64,000 nt of DNA from DASPHG01 sp963748315 (lineage in GTDB: Bacteria > Actinomycetota > Thermoleophilia > Solirubrobacterales > Thermoleophilaceae). A model generated the notes under the pieces. The model saw nothing but the letters and a program-made list of their open reading frames with translations, was not told where the DNA came from and made no database searches. Shown in pieces: positions 26,033 to 35,345 of the stretch. The stretch covers positions 42,631 through 106,630 of the forward strand of contig CAVVIK010000008.1 of assembly GCA_963748315.1 (NCBI GenBank), read 5' to 3'. Both the position numbers and the translations under genes were made by a program. The stretch's first letter is position 1. Each line of letters begins with the position of its first letter.

Positions 26033-27211
26033 CTAGCTGCGCCCAATCAGCATTGCTATGCCCTGGCCGCCGCCGATGCAGAGCGTGACGAGTCCGACGT
26101 CGTGCCCCTCGCGCTCCATCTCGCCGAGGATCTTCGTGGTGATGACCGAGCCGGTCGCGGCGACCGGATGCCCGAGCGCGATCGCGCCGCCGTTCGGGTT
26201 TACCTTGGCCGGGTCGAGCTCGAGGTCCTTCATCACGGCGAGCGCCTGCGCCGCGAAGGCCTCGTTCAACTCGATCACGTCCACGTCGTCGAGCGACATG
26301 CCCGCCTTGTCGAGCGCCTTGCGCGTGGCCGGCACCGGGCCGATGCCCATGGTGGCCGGATCGACGCCGCAGTAGGCGTAGGACAGGATCCGGCCGCGAA
26401 CCGGGGCACCCAGCTCCTTCGCCTTGTCCGCCGACATCAGGACGACGGCGGAGCCGGCGTCGTTCATGCCCGACGCGTTGCCGGCAGTGACCGTGCCATC
26501 CGGCTTGAAGACCGGCTTCAGCTTGGCCATCGACTCCATCGACGCCTCCGGCCGCACATGCTCGTCGCGGGTGAACGGCACCTTCTCCTTCTTGACCTTC
26601 ACCTCGACCGGAACGACCTCGTCGTCGAACCTCCCTGCCTCCTGAGCGGCGTGCGCGCGGCGGTGGGACTCGAGCGCGAACTCGTCCTGCTGCTCGCGGC
26701 TGATGTCGTGCGACTCGGCCAGGTTCTCGGCGGTGATGCCCATGTGGACGCGATGGAACGGGTCGGTCAGGCCGCCCACGACCGGGTCGACCATCTTCGC
26801 CTCGCCCATCCGCGCGCCCCAGCGCACATTCGGCATCCAGTACGGGCCGCGGCTCATCGACTCGGCCCCGCCCGCGACGACGACCTCCGCCTCACCGGTC
26901 TGGATCGTCTGCGCGGCGGACACGATCGCCTGGACGCCGGTGCCGCACAGCCGGTTCACGGTGAATGCCGGCGTCTCCTTCGGGATCCCGGCCTTGATCC
27001 CCACGACGCGCGCCATGTACATGTCCTCGGGCGCCGAGTGGATGACGTTGCCGAACACGACCTGCTCGACCTGCTCCGGCTGGACCCCGGCGCGGTCCAT
27101 CGCGGCGGTGACCGCCGTCGCGCCCAGCTCGGTCGTGGGTATGTCCTTCAGGCTCTTGCCGTAGGACCCGACGGCGGTCCTGGCGGCGGAGGCGATCACT
27201 ACGTCTTGCAC
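26033..27211 (-). CDS. acetyl-CoA acetyltransferase (thiolase)
   Basis: A 392-residue thiolase. The acylated Cys is in VNRLCGTGVQAI, followed by the family signatures NEAFAAQALAV, GGAIALGHPVAATG (catalytic His) and LCIGGGQG (second catalytic Cys). It condenses two acetyl-CoA or cleaves 3-ketoacyl-CoA in the cytoplasm. The GTG start has a GAAAGGA ribosome site. The probable -10 box TAGAGT (27248-27253) overlaps that of the divergent GH2 gene. First gene of the ALDH/DoxX/ADH/SCP2 run. Confidence 0.94.
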   Translation of the reverse strand: MQDVVIASAARTAVGSYGKSLKDIPTTELGATAVTAAMDRAGVQPEQVEQVVFGNVIHSAPEDMYMARVVGIKAGIPKETPAFTVNRLCGTGVQAIVSAAQTIQTGEAEVVVAGGAESMSRGPYWMPNVRWGARMGEAKMVDPVVGGLTDPFHRVHMGITAENLAESHDISREQQDEFALESHRRAHAAQEAGRFDDEVVPVEVKVKKEKVPFTRDEHVRPEASMESMAKLKPVFKPDGTVTAGNASGMNDAGSAVVLMSADKAKELGAPVRGRILSYAYCGVDPATMGIGPVPATRKALDKAGMSLDDVDVIELNEAFAAQALAVMKDLELDPAKVNPNGGAIALGHPVAATGSVITTKILGEMEREGHDVGLVTLCIGGGQGIAMLIGRS

Positions 27212-27251
27212 TTGGCGGCGTCCTTTCGCGGTTTCGATCGGCGCCGAACTC

Positions 27252-27257
27252 TAGGCT
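27252..27257 (+). promoter_or_regulatory. leaderless-type -10 element (TAGGCT) for the GH2 gene
   Basis: TAnnnT hexamer exactly 7 nt before the ATG at 27265. It shares two bases with the minus-strand TAGAGT that probably serves the thiolase operon. Confidence 0.5.
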
Positions 27258-27264
27258 CTCGCCG

Positions 27265-29184
27265 ATGCCCCGCGCCGTCACAGCGTTCGCGGCGGCGCTC
27301 CTGGCCCTCGTGGTGGCCGCAGCGCTCGCGCTCGCCCAGGGCGGCTCAGCGCCGCTCAAGGGGGAGAAGCCCACGGACGAGGTGCGCTACCGCGACGGCC
27401 ACATGGACCGCTACCTGCTCGGCGGCAGGTGGTACGTCCGGCTCGATCCCACCGATCAGGGCGAGGCGCAGGGGCTACCCACGGACCCCTCACTCACCGG
27501 CTGGGGCCCGACCACCGTCCCGAACGCCTGGAACGCGCGCGACCACTCCGATGACAGCCAGCGCGGCACCGTCGCGTGGTACCGGAAGGACTTCAGGCTG
27601 CCCTCCCGTGACGCCGCGCTCCGCTGGACGCTGCGCTTCGAGTCGGTCAACTACCGCGCCAAGGTCTGGCTGAACGGGGTGCTCATCGGTGAGCACGAGC
27701 TCGGCTACGTCCCGTTCGAGCTGCCCACGACCGGCCTCGTGCGCGACGGTGTCAACCGGCTCGTCATCCGCGTCGACGACCGTCGGACGAACGCCGACAT
27801 ACCGCGCGGGTACGAGCGACCGAACGGCCGGCCGGGCGGCGGCTGGTGGAACTACGGCGGGATCCTGCGCGAGGTCTACCTGCGCAGCTTCGAGTCGGTC
27901 GACGTCGAGTCGGTGCGAGTGCGCACGGAGATCGCGAGCTCGGGCAAGCGGGCATGGCTGCGCTTCGGCGTCCGGCTCGACAACCCGGGCCGCGACGACG
28001 CACGCGTCCGACTGCGCACGACGGTGGACGGCCGCGAGCGGATGTCCCGGCGGCCGATCAGGGTCGGTGCCGGCAAGAGCAAGTTCGTGTCCTACAGCCG
28101 GCTCGTGCGCAAGCCGCGCCTGTGGGAGCCAGGAGCGCCCGAGCTCTACTCGGTGCGTGTCGAGGCAGTCCGCGGCGGGCGAGCGCTCTCCGGCTACCGC
28201 CTCCACGTCGGCATCCGGGAGATCCGCGTCACCGACGACGGCCTGCTTCTGATCAACGGCAAGCGCGCGCGGCTGTTCGGATCCGACATGCACGAACAGC
28301 ACCCCCGCCGCGGCGCGGCCCTGCGACCGCGCGATCGCGCCCGTGACATGCAGCTCGTGCGCGACCTGGGCGCGCGGCTGATTCGGTCGCATTACCCGCT
28401 CCATCCCGAGTACCTCGAGCTCGCGGACCGGATGGGCGTCATGGTCTGGGACGAGATCCCCGTGTTCGCCCAGGGCTACAAGGGCTTCCAAGTGCCGGGC
28501 GTGACGGACAAGAGCCTCTCCTACCTCCGGCAGATGGTCGAGCGCGACCTGAACCATCCCTCGGTGCTCGCGTGGAGCATCGCGAACGAGCTCAACGGCC
28601 GCATGACCGAGGACCAGCAGAACTACATTCACCGCGCTGCCAAGCTGCTCAAGCAGCTCGATCCGACCCGCCTGCGGACGATCGTGATCTTCGGCTGGCC
28701 GCTGGCGCCGCCGTCGGACGTCTACCACGAGCTCGACGCACTCGGGATCAACAGCTACTTCGGCTGGTACCTGGGGCCGAACGGCTCGACCGAGAGCCGC
28801 CGGCGCCTCGGGCCGTTCCTCGACCAGATGCGCGAGTACTACCCCGAGCTCGCCCTGTTCGTGACCGAGTACGGCGCCGAGTCGAACCGCAGCGGCGCCG
28901 CGAGCCAGAAGGGCACCTACGAGTTCCAGCGCGACCTCCTGCGCTATCACGCGAAGACCTACATCTCGAAGCGCTACTTGAACGGCGCGCTCACGTGGGT
29001 GCTGAAGGACTTCCGCTCACGCCCCGACTGGAACGGCGGCAGCCCGACGCCGCAGCCGCCGTGGAACCAGAAGGGCCTCGCGGAGGCGCGCTGGCACAAG
29101 AAGCCGGCGTTCAGGGCGATCGCGAAGCTCTACAAGTCAGTGCGCCCGGTCGCGCGCAGGCCCTACTTCCGCACGAGGCGGTAG
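27265..29184 (+). CDS. exported GH2 family glycoside hydrolase
   Basis: A 639-residue protein with a signal peptide or anchor (AALLALVVAAALALAQG), a jelly-roll sugar-binding domain (FESVNYRAKVWLNGVLIGEH), an Ig-like domain, and a TIM barrel from about residue 325. GH2 catalytic acids are visible: the acid/base Glu in WSIANEL and the nucleophile Glu in VTEYGAES. The family includes beta-glucuronidases, beta-galactosidases and beta-mannosidases; the exact sugar is undecided. The Arg-rich C-terminus (SVRPVARRPYFRTRR) is unusual. A single gene with its own promoter. Confidence 0.88.
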   Translation: MPRAVTAFAAALLALVVAAALALAQGGSAPLKGEKPTDEVRYRDGHMDRYLLGGRWYVRLDPTDQGEAQGLPTDPSLTGWGPTTVPNAWNARDHSDDSQRGTVAWYRKDFRLPSRDAALRWTLRFESVNYRAKVWLNGVLIGEHELGYVPFELPTTGLVRDGVNRLVIRVDDRRTNADIPRGYERPNGRPGGGWWNYGGILREVYLRSFESVDVESVRVRTEIASSGKRAWLRFGVRLDNPGRDDARVRLRTTVDGRERMSRRPIRVGAGKSKFVSYSRLVRKPRLWEPGAPELYSVRVEAVRGGRALSGYRLHVGIREIRVTDDGLLLINGKRARLFGSDMHEQHPRRGAALRPRDRARDMQLVRDLGARLIRSHYPLHPEYLELADRMGVMVWDEIPVFAQGYKGFQVPGVTDKSLSYLRQMVERDLNHPSVLAWSIANELNGRMTEDQQNYIHRAAKLLKQLDPTRLRTIVIFGWPLAPPSDVYHELDALGINSYFGWYLGPNGSTESRRRLGPFLDQMREYYPELALFVTEYGAESNRSGAASQKGTYEFQRDLLRYHAKTYISKRYLNGALTWVLKDFRSRPDWNGGSPTPQPPWNQKGLAEARWHKKPAFRAIAKLYKSVRPVARRPYFRTRR

Positions 29185-30359
29185 ACCGGTCCGCTGAGCG
29201 ATGCCGCGTAGACGCGGCCGCGCGAGTCCTCGCCGAAGCTCGAGAGGCTCGGCACCCGCACGCTGAAGCGCACGCGGTCGCTGGCACCACCCGGCGCTAG
29301 CTGCGCACCGCGCACGATGCCCTCGCACAGGTCGCCGTACACGTAGGTTCCGCGCAGGCCCCGGTATGAGCGATGGCGCAGGATGTAGCCGCCCGTGATC
29401 GAGCAGAAGCCGGCGCTGTGCGAGTGCTCGATCACCGGGTGGATGTGGCCGGGCGCCTTCGTCTTACGGTCGAAGCGATGGCTTCCCTCGAACGCGTTCC
29501 AGCCGAAGTTCGCACCGAGCCCGTTCCCCTCACGGACGAAGTCGACCTCCTCCCACCTGCTCTGTCCCACGTCGGCGATCACGAGGTCGCCGGTCTTGCG
29601 GTCGAACGAGAACCGCCACGGGTTGCGCAGGCCGTAGGAGTAGACGGTGGGCTTCGCCCCCCGGCGGCCTCGGAACGGGTTGGAGCCTGGGATGCGCGGT
29701 TCGCCGGCCGGGTTGATCCGCACGATCTTCCCAAGGTTCGTGCCGAGGTCCTGTGCGTTCCCGAACGAGTCGCCGCTGCCGCCACCGTCGCCGAGCCCGG
29801 CGTACAGCAGCCCGTCGGGACCGAACTGGAGCTGGCCGCCGTTGTGATTTCCGAACTGCGAGTGCTCCTGCCGCAGGACCGGCCGCGCGGTGCGCCTGCG
29901 CGCGCGATTTCGCCGCCCCTTGAACTCGACGACTCTGATGTCCCCGCCCTTGTTCGTGTAGTAGACGTAGAAGCGATGGTTCTGCCGATATCCGGGCGCG
30001 AACGCCATCGACAGGAGGCCCCGCTCACCGCCTGACTGGACGCGGTCGCGGATGTCGAGATAGGGGCGCGCTCGCTTGCGCCCGCGCTGGATCACGCGGA
30101 TCGTGCCGCCCTGTTCGACGACAAACAGGCGGGTGCGGTCACCCGGCGGCGCCGTGACGTACGTGGGGTTGGCGAAAGTCCCCACCCGCCGCCGTTTCAG
30201 CCCCGTGGCTGCGGTCTCCGCCACGCCGTCGTCCGCCCGAGCGCCCGTGGCCGGCGGCTCCGTGACGGCCATCGGCGGCGTCGCCTCGTCATCGGAGCCG
30301 TTGCAGGAAGTGAGCGCGGGCACGGCCAGGAGCACGGCGACGCGAGCCCGGGAGGTCAC
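29163..30359 (-). CDS. PQQ-type sugar (glucose/sorbosone) dehydrogenase, lipoprotein
   Basis: A 398-residue six-bladed beta-propeller. The N-terminus is a lipoprotein signal (VLLAVPALTSC with the lipobox Cys). The propeller starts near FANPTYVTAPPGDRTRLFVV, with GERGLLSMAFAPGY, HNGGQLQFGPDGLLYAGLGD and GLRNPWRFSFD typical of the GDH/sorbosone dehydrogenase family. These are anchored outside the membrane and oxidise aldose sugars with PQQ; dependence on PQQ here is inferred. Start GTG 30359 is chosen for the lipobox. The 3' end overlaps the GH2 gene by 22 nt. Confidence 0.85.
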   Translation of the reverse strand: MTSRARVAVLLAVPALTSCNGSDDEATPPMAVTEPPATGARADDGVAETAATGLKRRRVGTFANPTYVTAPPGDRTRLFVVEQGGTIRVIQRGRKRARPYLDIRDRVQSGGERGLLSMAFAPGYRQNHRFYVYYTNKGGDIRVVEFKGRRNRARRRTARPVLRQEHSQFGNHNGGQLQFGPDGLLYAGLGDGGGSGDSFGNAQDLGTNLGKIVRINPAGEPRIPGSNPFRGRRGAKPTVYSYGLRNPWRFSFDRKTGDLVIADVGQSRWEEVDFVREGNGLGANFGWNAFEGSHRFDRKTKAPGHIHPVIEHSHSAGFCSITGGYILRHRSYRGLRGTYVYGDLCEGIVRGAQLAPGGASDRVRFSVRVPSLSSFGEDSRGRVYAASLSGPVYRLVRK

Positions 30360-30387
30360 GCGCCGGAGGATGCCAGAGTGCCCGATC

Positions 30388-31294
30388 GTGAAAGCACTTG
30401 TGACAGGGGCGACCGGGTTCGTCGGCGGGCGGCTAACGGACAGGCTCGCCGAGGACGGCGTCGAAGTCAGGTGCCTGGTGCGCGACAAGGGCCGCGCACG
30501 TCACCTGGCGGCCGCCGGCCACGAGCTGCACGAGGGCGACGTGACCAGGCCTGAGACCCTTCGTAGCGCCGGTGACGGGATCGACGTCGCCTACTACCTG
30601 GTGCACGGAATGGGCCGGGGCGCTAGCGACGACTTCGAGCAGCAGGAGCGCCGCTCGGCCGCGGCGTTCGCGGACATGGCCGCTCGGGAGGGGGTCGCGC
30701 GAGTCGTCTATCTCGGCGGGCTCGGCGAGACGCCCGGCTCGAAGCACCTCCGCAGCAGGCACGACACGGCTCTCGTCCTTGGCGAGAAGGGCCCACCGCT
30801 GACCTACTTCCGAGCCGCGATGGTGGTGGGTGCGGGCAGCGAGTCGTACAAGACGCTGCGTTACCTCGTCCAGCGTCTGCCGGCGATGATCGCGCCGGCA
30901 TGGCTGAAGACCCGGACCCAGCCGATCGCGGTTCACGATGTGCTCGAGTACCTCGCGGCCGCCCCACGTATCGATGCGGCAGCCGGCCGCGAAGTGCAGA
31001 TCGGCGGCCCGGACGTGCTCTCGTACGGGGACATGCTCGACCGGATGGCCGAGGCACTCGGCACCTACCGGCGGCCGAAGGTCCCCGTTTCCGCTGCTGA
31101 CGCCGCGGCTGTCGTCGCTCTGGATCGGATTGGTCACACCCGTGGACGCCGGCGTCGCGCGCCCGCTGATCGAGGGGCTCTCCACGGAGACGGTCGTCAC
31201 CGATCCGTCAGGCGCGGCCCTGTTCGAGGTCGAGCCGACACCATTCGACGATGCCCTCCGCGCGGCGATTGCGGAGGATCAGTCGGCGACGTAG
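30388..31294 (+). CDS. NAD(P)H-binding SDR (atypical), one frame break
   Basis: About 301 residues with the cofactor loop VTGATGFVGGRL at the N-terminus, YYLVHGMGRG, VVYLGGLGE and FRAAMVVGAGS. This resembles NmrA-like or complex I NDUFA9-like atypical SDRs. The frame breaks near 31084: GTYRRPKVP continues in another frame as PLLTPRLSSLWIGLVTPVD, which is the normal family ending. The extra base probably lies in a run of four C. The function may be redox sensing or quinone-related, but is unknown. The 3' end overlaps the GNAT gene by 16 nt. Confidence 0.75.
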
Positions 31295-31721
31295 CGGACG
31301 AAGTCGTCGGCCTTCGTGAACGAGTCGTACAGCGCACGCGCACGCGCGTTGCCTTCTCGTGTGTGCCAGTAGACCTTCTCCCAGCCGTTCGACCTGGCGC
31401 GCTGGAGCACGGCCTCGATGAGCGCTCGGCCGGCTCCGCTCCCCGCGCGGCGGGTGACACAAAGAGATCCTCGAGATAGCAACTATCGGCCACGGCCCAG
31501 GTGCTGGGGTGGAGGACGCAGTTCACGAAGCCGACGACATCGCCGTCCTGCTCGGCTACGAGCCCGAACATCGGCCCGTCAGGCTCGAGCACCCGCCGCC
31601 ACGTCTCCGCTGTCACGTCCGCCGGGACAACCGACTCGTAGAACGCGCAGTAGCCGTCCCACAGCACGCGCCACTGGGGCTCGTCCGCAGCGCACGCTGC
31701 TCGGACCTCGACGCCGGACAT
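31279..31721 (-). CDS. GNAT family N-acetyltransferase, one frame break
   Basis: About 147 residues. Acceptor side EVRAACAADEPQWRVL, then AVADSCYLEDLFVSPAARG, the acetyl-CoA loop GAGAGRALIEAV and C-terminal GWEKVYWHTREGNARA. The frame breaks near 31437 inside the acetyl-CoA loop (R/QxxGxG/A). Adding one base (a G in a G-run) restores RGAGAGRAL, so this is a one-base loss, unlike most others in this window. The substrate is unknown. Confidence 0.78.
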
Positions 31722-31751
31722 GCGCGGCGCAGGATGGCAGAGTGCAGGCCC

Positions 31752-32867
31752 GTGACAGCGCTCGCGACTCTCGTACTGCTGGCGCCGGCAACGGCGGTCA
31801 CCGGCACCGACGTCGAGCTGACCGTGCGGCGCGCCGATCCGGGAGCGATCGTGCGGCTGGAGCAGCGACGGGACGGTGAGTGGCGCCGCGTGGGCCGTGA
31901 CCGTGCCGGGCGGAGGGGACGGGCGACGTTCTCGCTCGAGCTCCGGCGCCGTGGCCGGTACGTGCTGCGCGCGGTGGACTCGACCGGGCGACGGAGCCGG
32001 CGGGCGCGCGTTCGCTCGCGCTATCTCACGCTGGCCGCCGTCGGAGACATCAACCTCGGAAACGGCCCAGGTGCCTACATGCGCCGCTACGGATACCGCT
32101 ATCCGTGGCGCCGGGTGGCCCCCACGCTCCGTGCTGCCGACATCGCGTTCGGCAACCTCGAGTGCGCGGTGTCCCGGCGCGGGAGCCCGGTGCCCAAGCA
32201 GTACAACTTCCGCGGCTCGCCCGCCGCCCTCCGGAGAGTCGCGCGCTTCGCCGGATTCGACGCCCTGAATGTGGCGAACAACCACTCGGGCGACTACGGC
32301 CGCCTGGCGTTCCTCGACACGCTGCGCTTCACCCGGGGTTTTGGCATGACGCCCGTGGGCGGTGGCGTGAACAGAGCGCGTGCGCTCCGGCCGCGGGTGG
32401 TGACGCGACACGGCCTGCGAGTCGCGTTCGTCGGCTTCTCGGACCGGCTGCCGCTGTCGTTCTATGCAACGTCGTCACGGCCCGGCATCGCATTCGCTTC
32501 GACGTCCGCGATTCGCGGTGCCGTGCACCGCGCGCGCCGCCGAGCGGATGTCGTCGTCGCGACGTTCCACTGGGGCGACGAGCTCAGCCACACGCCGAAC
32601 GCGCGCCAACGCCTCTTCGCGCGCACAGCGCTGCGGGCGGGAGCGCACGCGGTGATCGGCGCGCACCCGCACGTGCTGCAGCCGCGCCGCCGCGTGGGCC
32701 ACCGGATCATCGCCTACAGCCTCGGCAACTTCGTGTTCAGCACGGGCGGTGGGGCGACCTCGGAGACAGGGATCCTCCGGCTGCGCCTGTCCGGCCGCGG
32801 CGTCGAGGGCATGCGCCTCGTACGCGGACACATATTCGCCGCGCAGCCGCGGTTGCGCAGGCGGTGA
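31752..32867 (+). CDS. CapA-like metallophosphatase-fold protein (poly-gamma-glutamate synthesis protein family)
   Basis: A 371-residue protein. The first 85 residues form a signal or beta-rich, Arg-rich region. The CapA domain then shows GDINLGNGP, FGNLECAV, NVANNHSGDYG, FHWGDEL, GAHPHVLQP and SLGNFVFSTGG, the ordered metal-ligand motifs of the calcineurin-like fold. In Bacillus CapA helps make or export poly-gamma-glutamate; in actinobacteria the role is mostly unknown. It starts with GTG. It has no capB or capC neighbours, so capsule synthesis is unlikely to be encoded here. Confidence 0.82.
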   Translation: MTALATLVLLAPATAVTGTDVELTVRRADPGAIVRLEQRRDGEWRRVGRDRAGRRGRATFSLELRRRGRYVLRAVDSTGRRSRRARVRSRYLTLAAVGDINLGNGPGAYMRRYGYRYPWRRVAPTLRAADIAFGNLECAVSRRGSPVPKQYNFRGSPAALRRVARFAGFDALNVANNHSGDYGRLAFLDTLRFTRGFGMTPVGGGVNRARALRPRVVTRHGLRVAFVGFSDRLPLSFYATSSRPGIAFASTSAIRGAVHRARRRADVVVATFHWGDELSHTPNARQRLFARTALRAGAHAVIGAHPHVLQPRRRVGHRIIAYSLGNFVFSTGGGATSETGILRLRLSGRGVEGMRLVRGHIFAAQPRLRRR

Positions 32868-33156
32868 GAGAGAAATCGGGCTGAATAGTCCAAGTCCGGG
32901 TGCATGCTGCCCACTGGCGGCCAGCGAGTTGGCCCTGCGGGCCGCAGCGTCCCCTTGACCGGGTAGAGCTTCCGCTTTCACGCGGCAGCGACAGTCGCGG
33001 CCCAAACGCGGTGGCGGCTCGGAACGCAGCTAAACCGTGCCGCGCCGGCGCTCGGCCGCGTTAGCGTCGCCGGATCCGCGTTCTGACAGTAAGACGGTGA
33101 CCGCGAGCTGCGCACCGACCCTCGCTACATCTGCGGATTGGGTCGCGCCAGCGCGC

Positions 33157-33672
33157 TCAGTAGAACAGGCAGCGGCCTTGGCGCCGCCGATGCCAGCGGT
33201 CGGCGCCCCAGTCCCACCAGTAGTGGTGTTTCACCCGGTAGAGCCCCGGGCCCAGGCCGGTGAAGCGATGGAAGAGGATCTGCGAACCCGGGTTGTCTAC
33301 TAGATGCCAGGCGGCCTGGAGCGGCGCCTGGTAGTACCCGTAGCTGCTGGTGAAGGCGTAGAAGGTCGGGCCGGAGACGACTCGTCGCCATGATCGGCCC
33401 TGCTTGCGGTAGAGGTCGGGTGACCAGTACACCTGCTCCGGGTTTCGGAAGTCCGTCGGCTGCGTAGGCGACATGACGCGCGGCGGATACACCCTCATGA
33501 TCCCTCCGGCGTCGCAGATCAGCGCGCCGCGCTCGTGGTACGGAAAGGCGGTGCCATGAGCCGCGGCGCTCCCCGCACTGAGAAGCACTGCCGCCGCCAA
33601 TCCCGTCGCGAGCGCCGGAACCATCTTCACCCGCCATTTCCTACGAGTTGTAAGGGTCGCCACCCTCTTCAC
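33157..33672 (-). CDS. small secreted protein, unknown
   Basis: A 171-residue exported protein: signal peptide with VPALATGLAAAVLLSAGSAA, then a mature part very rich in aromatic residues (YWSPDLYRKQGRSWRRVVSG; FYAFTSSYGYYQAPL; HHYWWDWGADRW). No family is recognised. The GTG start overlaps the stop of the upstream protease by 4 nt (GTGA), so the two are coupled and may function together outside the cell. An alternative start is the internal ATG encoding MVPALATG. Confidence 0.65.
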   Translation of the reverse strand: MKRVATLTTRRKWRVKMVPALATGLAAAVLLSAGSAAAHGTAFPYHERGALICDAGGIMRVYPPRVMSPTQPTDFRNPEQVYWSPDLYRKQGRSWRRVVSGPTFYAFTSSYGYYQAPLQAAWHLVDNPGSQILFHRFTGLGPGLYRVKHHYWWDWGADRWHRRRQGRCLFY

Positions 33673-34853
33673 CGCGCCTGGTAATACCCGTACAGATTGC
33701 CTTCAGCGGAACCAGCGAAGTACGGCCCGTAGCCGTACAGCGTGCCGTTTGCTTCGCGGGACTTGTGGCTGTTGACTGAATTGACGTAAGCGCCCCAAGT
33801 GCTGTTGGGGCTGATGAGCCAGGGACCGCCGCTGGAGCCGCCAGTCATGCCGCACGCGATTAGCAGACTCACATGAGATCCGACCCACTGGGGCTGTCGC
33901 TGCGGACACCACGACAGGTAGCGCGGGTCATAGGCGACGTCCGTCCAGCGCACGTCGGTCGCCGGATAGCCGAATGCCCAGACTGCGCTTGGGACGGACT
34001 GGTCCCAAGTTATGCCCTGACCACCAGAGACGCTCTGGACGGTGGCAGGGGCCTCCGGGACCTGCTCCGTGACCGTGATGTAGCGGGGATTGTTCCTCTC
34101 CTTGCGCCTGCATCGCCTCCTCGCCCGCCTGGAAGGCTTCTCGCTGCAATTGCGCTTCTGCCTGACCTGGCTGTCGACCAGGCGAAAACGGTTCGTTCCG
34201 AGCAGGATGAACGCGGTGTCATAGGCGTAGTTGCTGTTGCTGTTGATCCACTCCGTGTGCGTCACGTGGAGTCGGACGGGCCACGCGCCGAGTTTGCAAG
34301 TGCCCTCGCCATAGCCGGGGCAGATGTACCCTGAGCGATTCCAGCCGCCCGCCTCCGCGTCGTGGACGCAGTGGGCGGCTGTCACCGCCAGGCTCATGTT
34401 TTGCGCGCTGACGACCGTGGCCGTGCACCAGCTCTTTTCTCCGGCCGCGTCGACGAAGAAGTACCTCGCAACCTGACGTGCCGGGGTCGTCGTCGTGCTG
34501 TAGGGGTAGTACTGCTCTTGGAACGAGCTGAGATGGGCGCGCTTGATCTCACGGGGGGGTGGTGTGACGGTCGCGGGCGGAGCCGCCGGCGGGATGTAGG
34601 TCGGCTCTCCGTCGGAGAGTCCATCCTTATTGGCAGAGGCTCGAGCGCTCTTGCGGGCGCTGAAAACCGGCATCGGCTTCGGCTTGTAACCACGAGGGTT
34701 CACGTGACTCGGCGGCTCGGGCGCGTCGTCGACGGGCGCCGCCGCCGCTGGTGTTGTCAGTAGTAGCGGGCAGGCTGCGACGAGCGCCGCCTTCGCACAA
34801 CGGTGCAGGGTTGGCTCCCTAAGGCGGGAGACGTATCGAAGACGTCCGAGCAT
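33669..34853 (-). CDS. secreted trypsin-like (V8-type) serine protease
   Basis: A 394-residue exported protein. The signal peptide (AALVAACPLLLTTPAAAA) is followed by a Pro-rich region (PPAAPPATVTPPP) and a chymotrypsin-like domain. The catalytic triad is visible: His in VTAAHCVHD, Asp in YAYDTAFILL and Ser in TGGSSGGPW. The insertion PSRRARRRCRRKERN is very basic. ATG 34853 is chosen because a GAGGAG Shine-Dalgarno lies 7 nt upstream; the open frame continues far upstream but reads through a tRNA. It is coupled to the small secreted protein after it. Confidence 0.85.
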   Translation of the reverse strand: MLGRLRYVSRLREPTLHRCAKAALVAACPLLLTTPAAAAPVDDAPEPPSHVNPRGYKPKPMPVFSARKSARASANKDGLSDGEPTYIPPAAPPATVTPPPREIKRAHLSSFQEQYYPYSTTTTPARQVARYFFVDAAGEKSWCTATVVSAQNMSLAVTAAHCVHDAEAGGWNRSGYICPGYGEGTCKLGAWPVRLHVTHTEWINSNSNYAYDTAFILLGTNRFRLVDSQVRQKRNCSEKPSRRARRRCRRKERNNPRYITVTEQVPEAPATVQSVSGGQGITWDQSVPSAVWAFGYPATDVRWTDVAYDPRYLSWCPQRQPQWVGSHVSLLIACGMTGGSSGGPWLISPNSTWGAYVNSVNSHKSREANGTLYGYGPYFAGSAEGNLYGYYQAR

Positions 34854-35247
34854 GAGCAACTCCTCGCGTCGCTCGTCAACGAAGACGATCAACCGAGCCG
34901 GTCGCCCGCATCTCAGAGTGTGGAGCCTCGCTCCCGGCGTCAGCCGGCGCGTGGGCTTGGCACCTACGCCCAACCTACGCCCCACCGACCCGTACCGCAA
35001 TGGGGCGACTGACCTCTTTTTCAGTTCAGTTGGCTGAACGGAGAGATGCAGTTCGCCGGGCGTTTCCGCTGGAGCTCGGTCGGCCGCGTCGGGTACTACC
35101 GCGGGCGGACCGGCCTGCCGCCGACGCCGAAACTGCGAAACGGGTTGGATCGCGTTGGGTATCGCATCCGCCGATGGCCGCTGGGCACCGGCCCCACCCG
35201 CTTCGCGCGAGAACGACCAGCCGGGCACCGGGAGCGGGACCTGAAAA
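34854..35247. other. 394-bp gap between protease gene and tRNA-Pro
   Basis: No coding sequence is supported here. It probably holds the promoter of the protease operon. A perfect 6-bp inverted repeat GTTCAG-TTGG-CTGAAC lies at 35024-35039, preceded by TTTTT on the plus strand. It lacks a T-run on the correct side in either direction, so it is not a standard terminator. Confidence 0.4.
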
Positions 35248-35321
35248 TCGGGCTGCCCAGATTCGAACTGGGGACCTCTCCGACCCGAACGGAGCGCGCT
35301 ACCAGACTGCGCCACAGCCCG
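35248..35321 (-). tRNA. tRNA-Pro (anticodon CGG)
   Basis: A 74-nt cloverleaf: acceptor CGGGCTG / CAGCCCG with discriminator A, D arm GCGC...GCGC, anticodon stem CTCCG / CGGAG with loop TTCGGGT (anticodon CGG, reads CCG), and T arm CCAG-TTCGAAT-CTGG. The 3' CCA is not encoded. It lies on the minus strand downstream of the ECF sigma gene and its small neighbour. Confidence 0.93.
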
Positions 35322-35345
35322 AAGGGCCTCAGCGTAGCGACTCGG

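Noticed and set aside
32868..33156. Possible gene or RNA between the CapA-like gene and the small secreted protein
   Set aside because: About 290 bp with no supported frame, no cloverleaf and no strong hairpin; it is left as plain intergenic sequence.
35024..35039. Inverted repeat GTTCAG-TTGG-CTGAAC as a terminator
   Set aside because: The T-run is on the wrong side for either strand and the stem has only 6 bp.
34854..35315. Long open frame extending the protease upstream
   Set aside because: It reads through tRNA-Pro antisense features and low-information sequence; a Shine-Dalgarno and signal peptide place the start at 34853.
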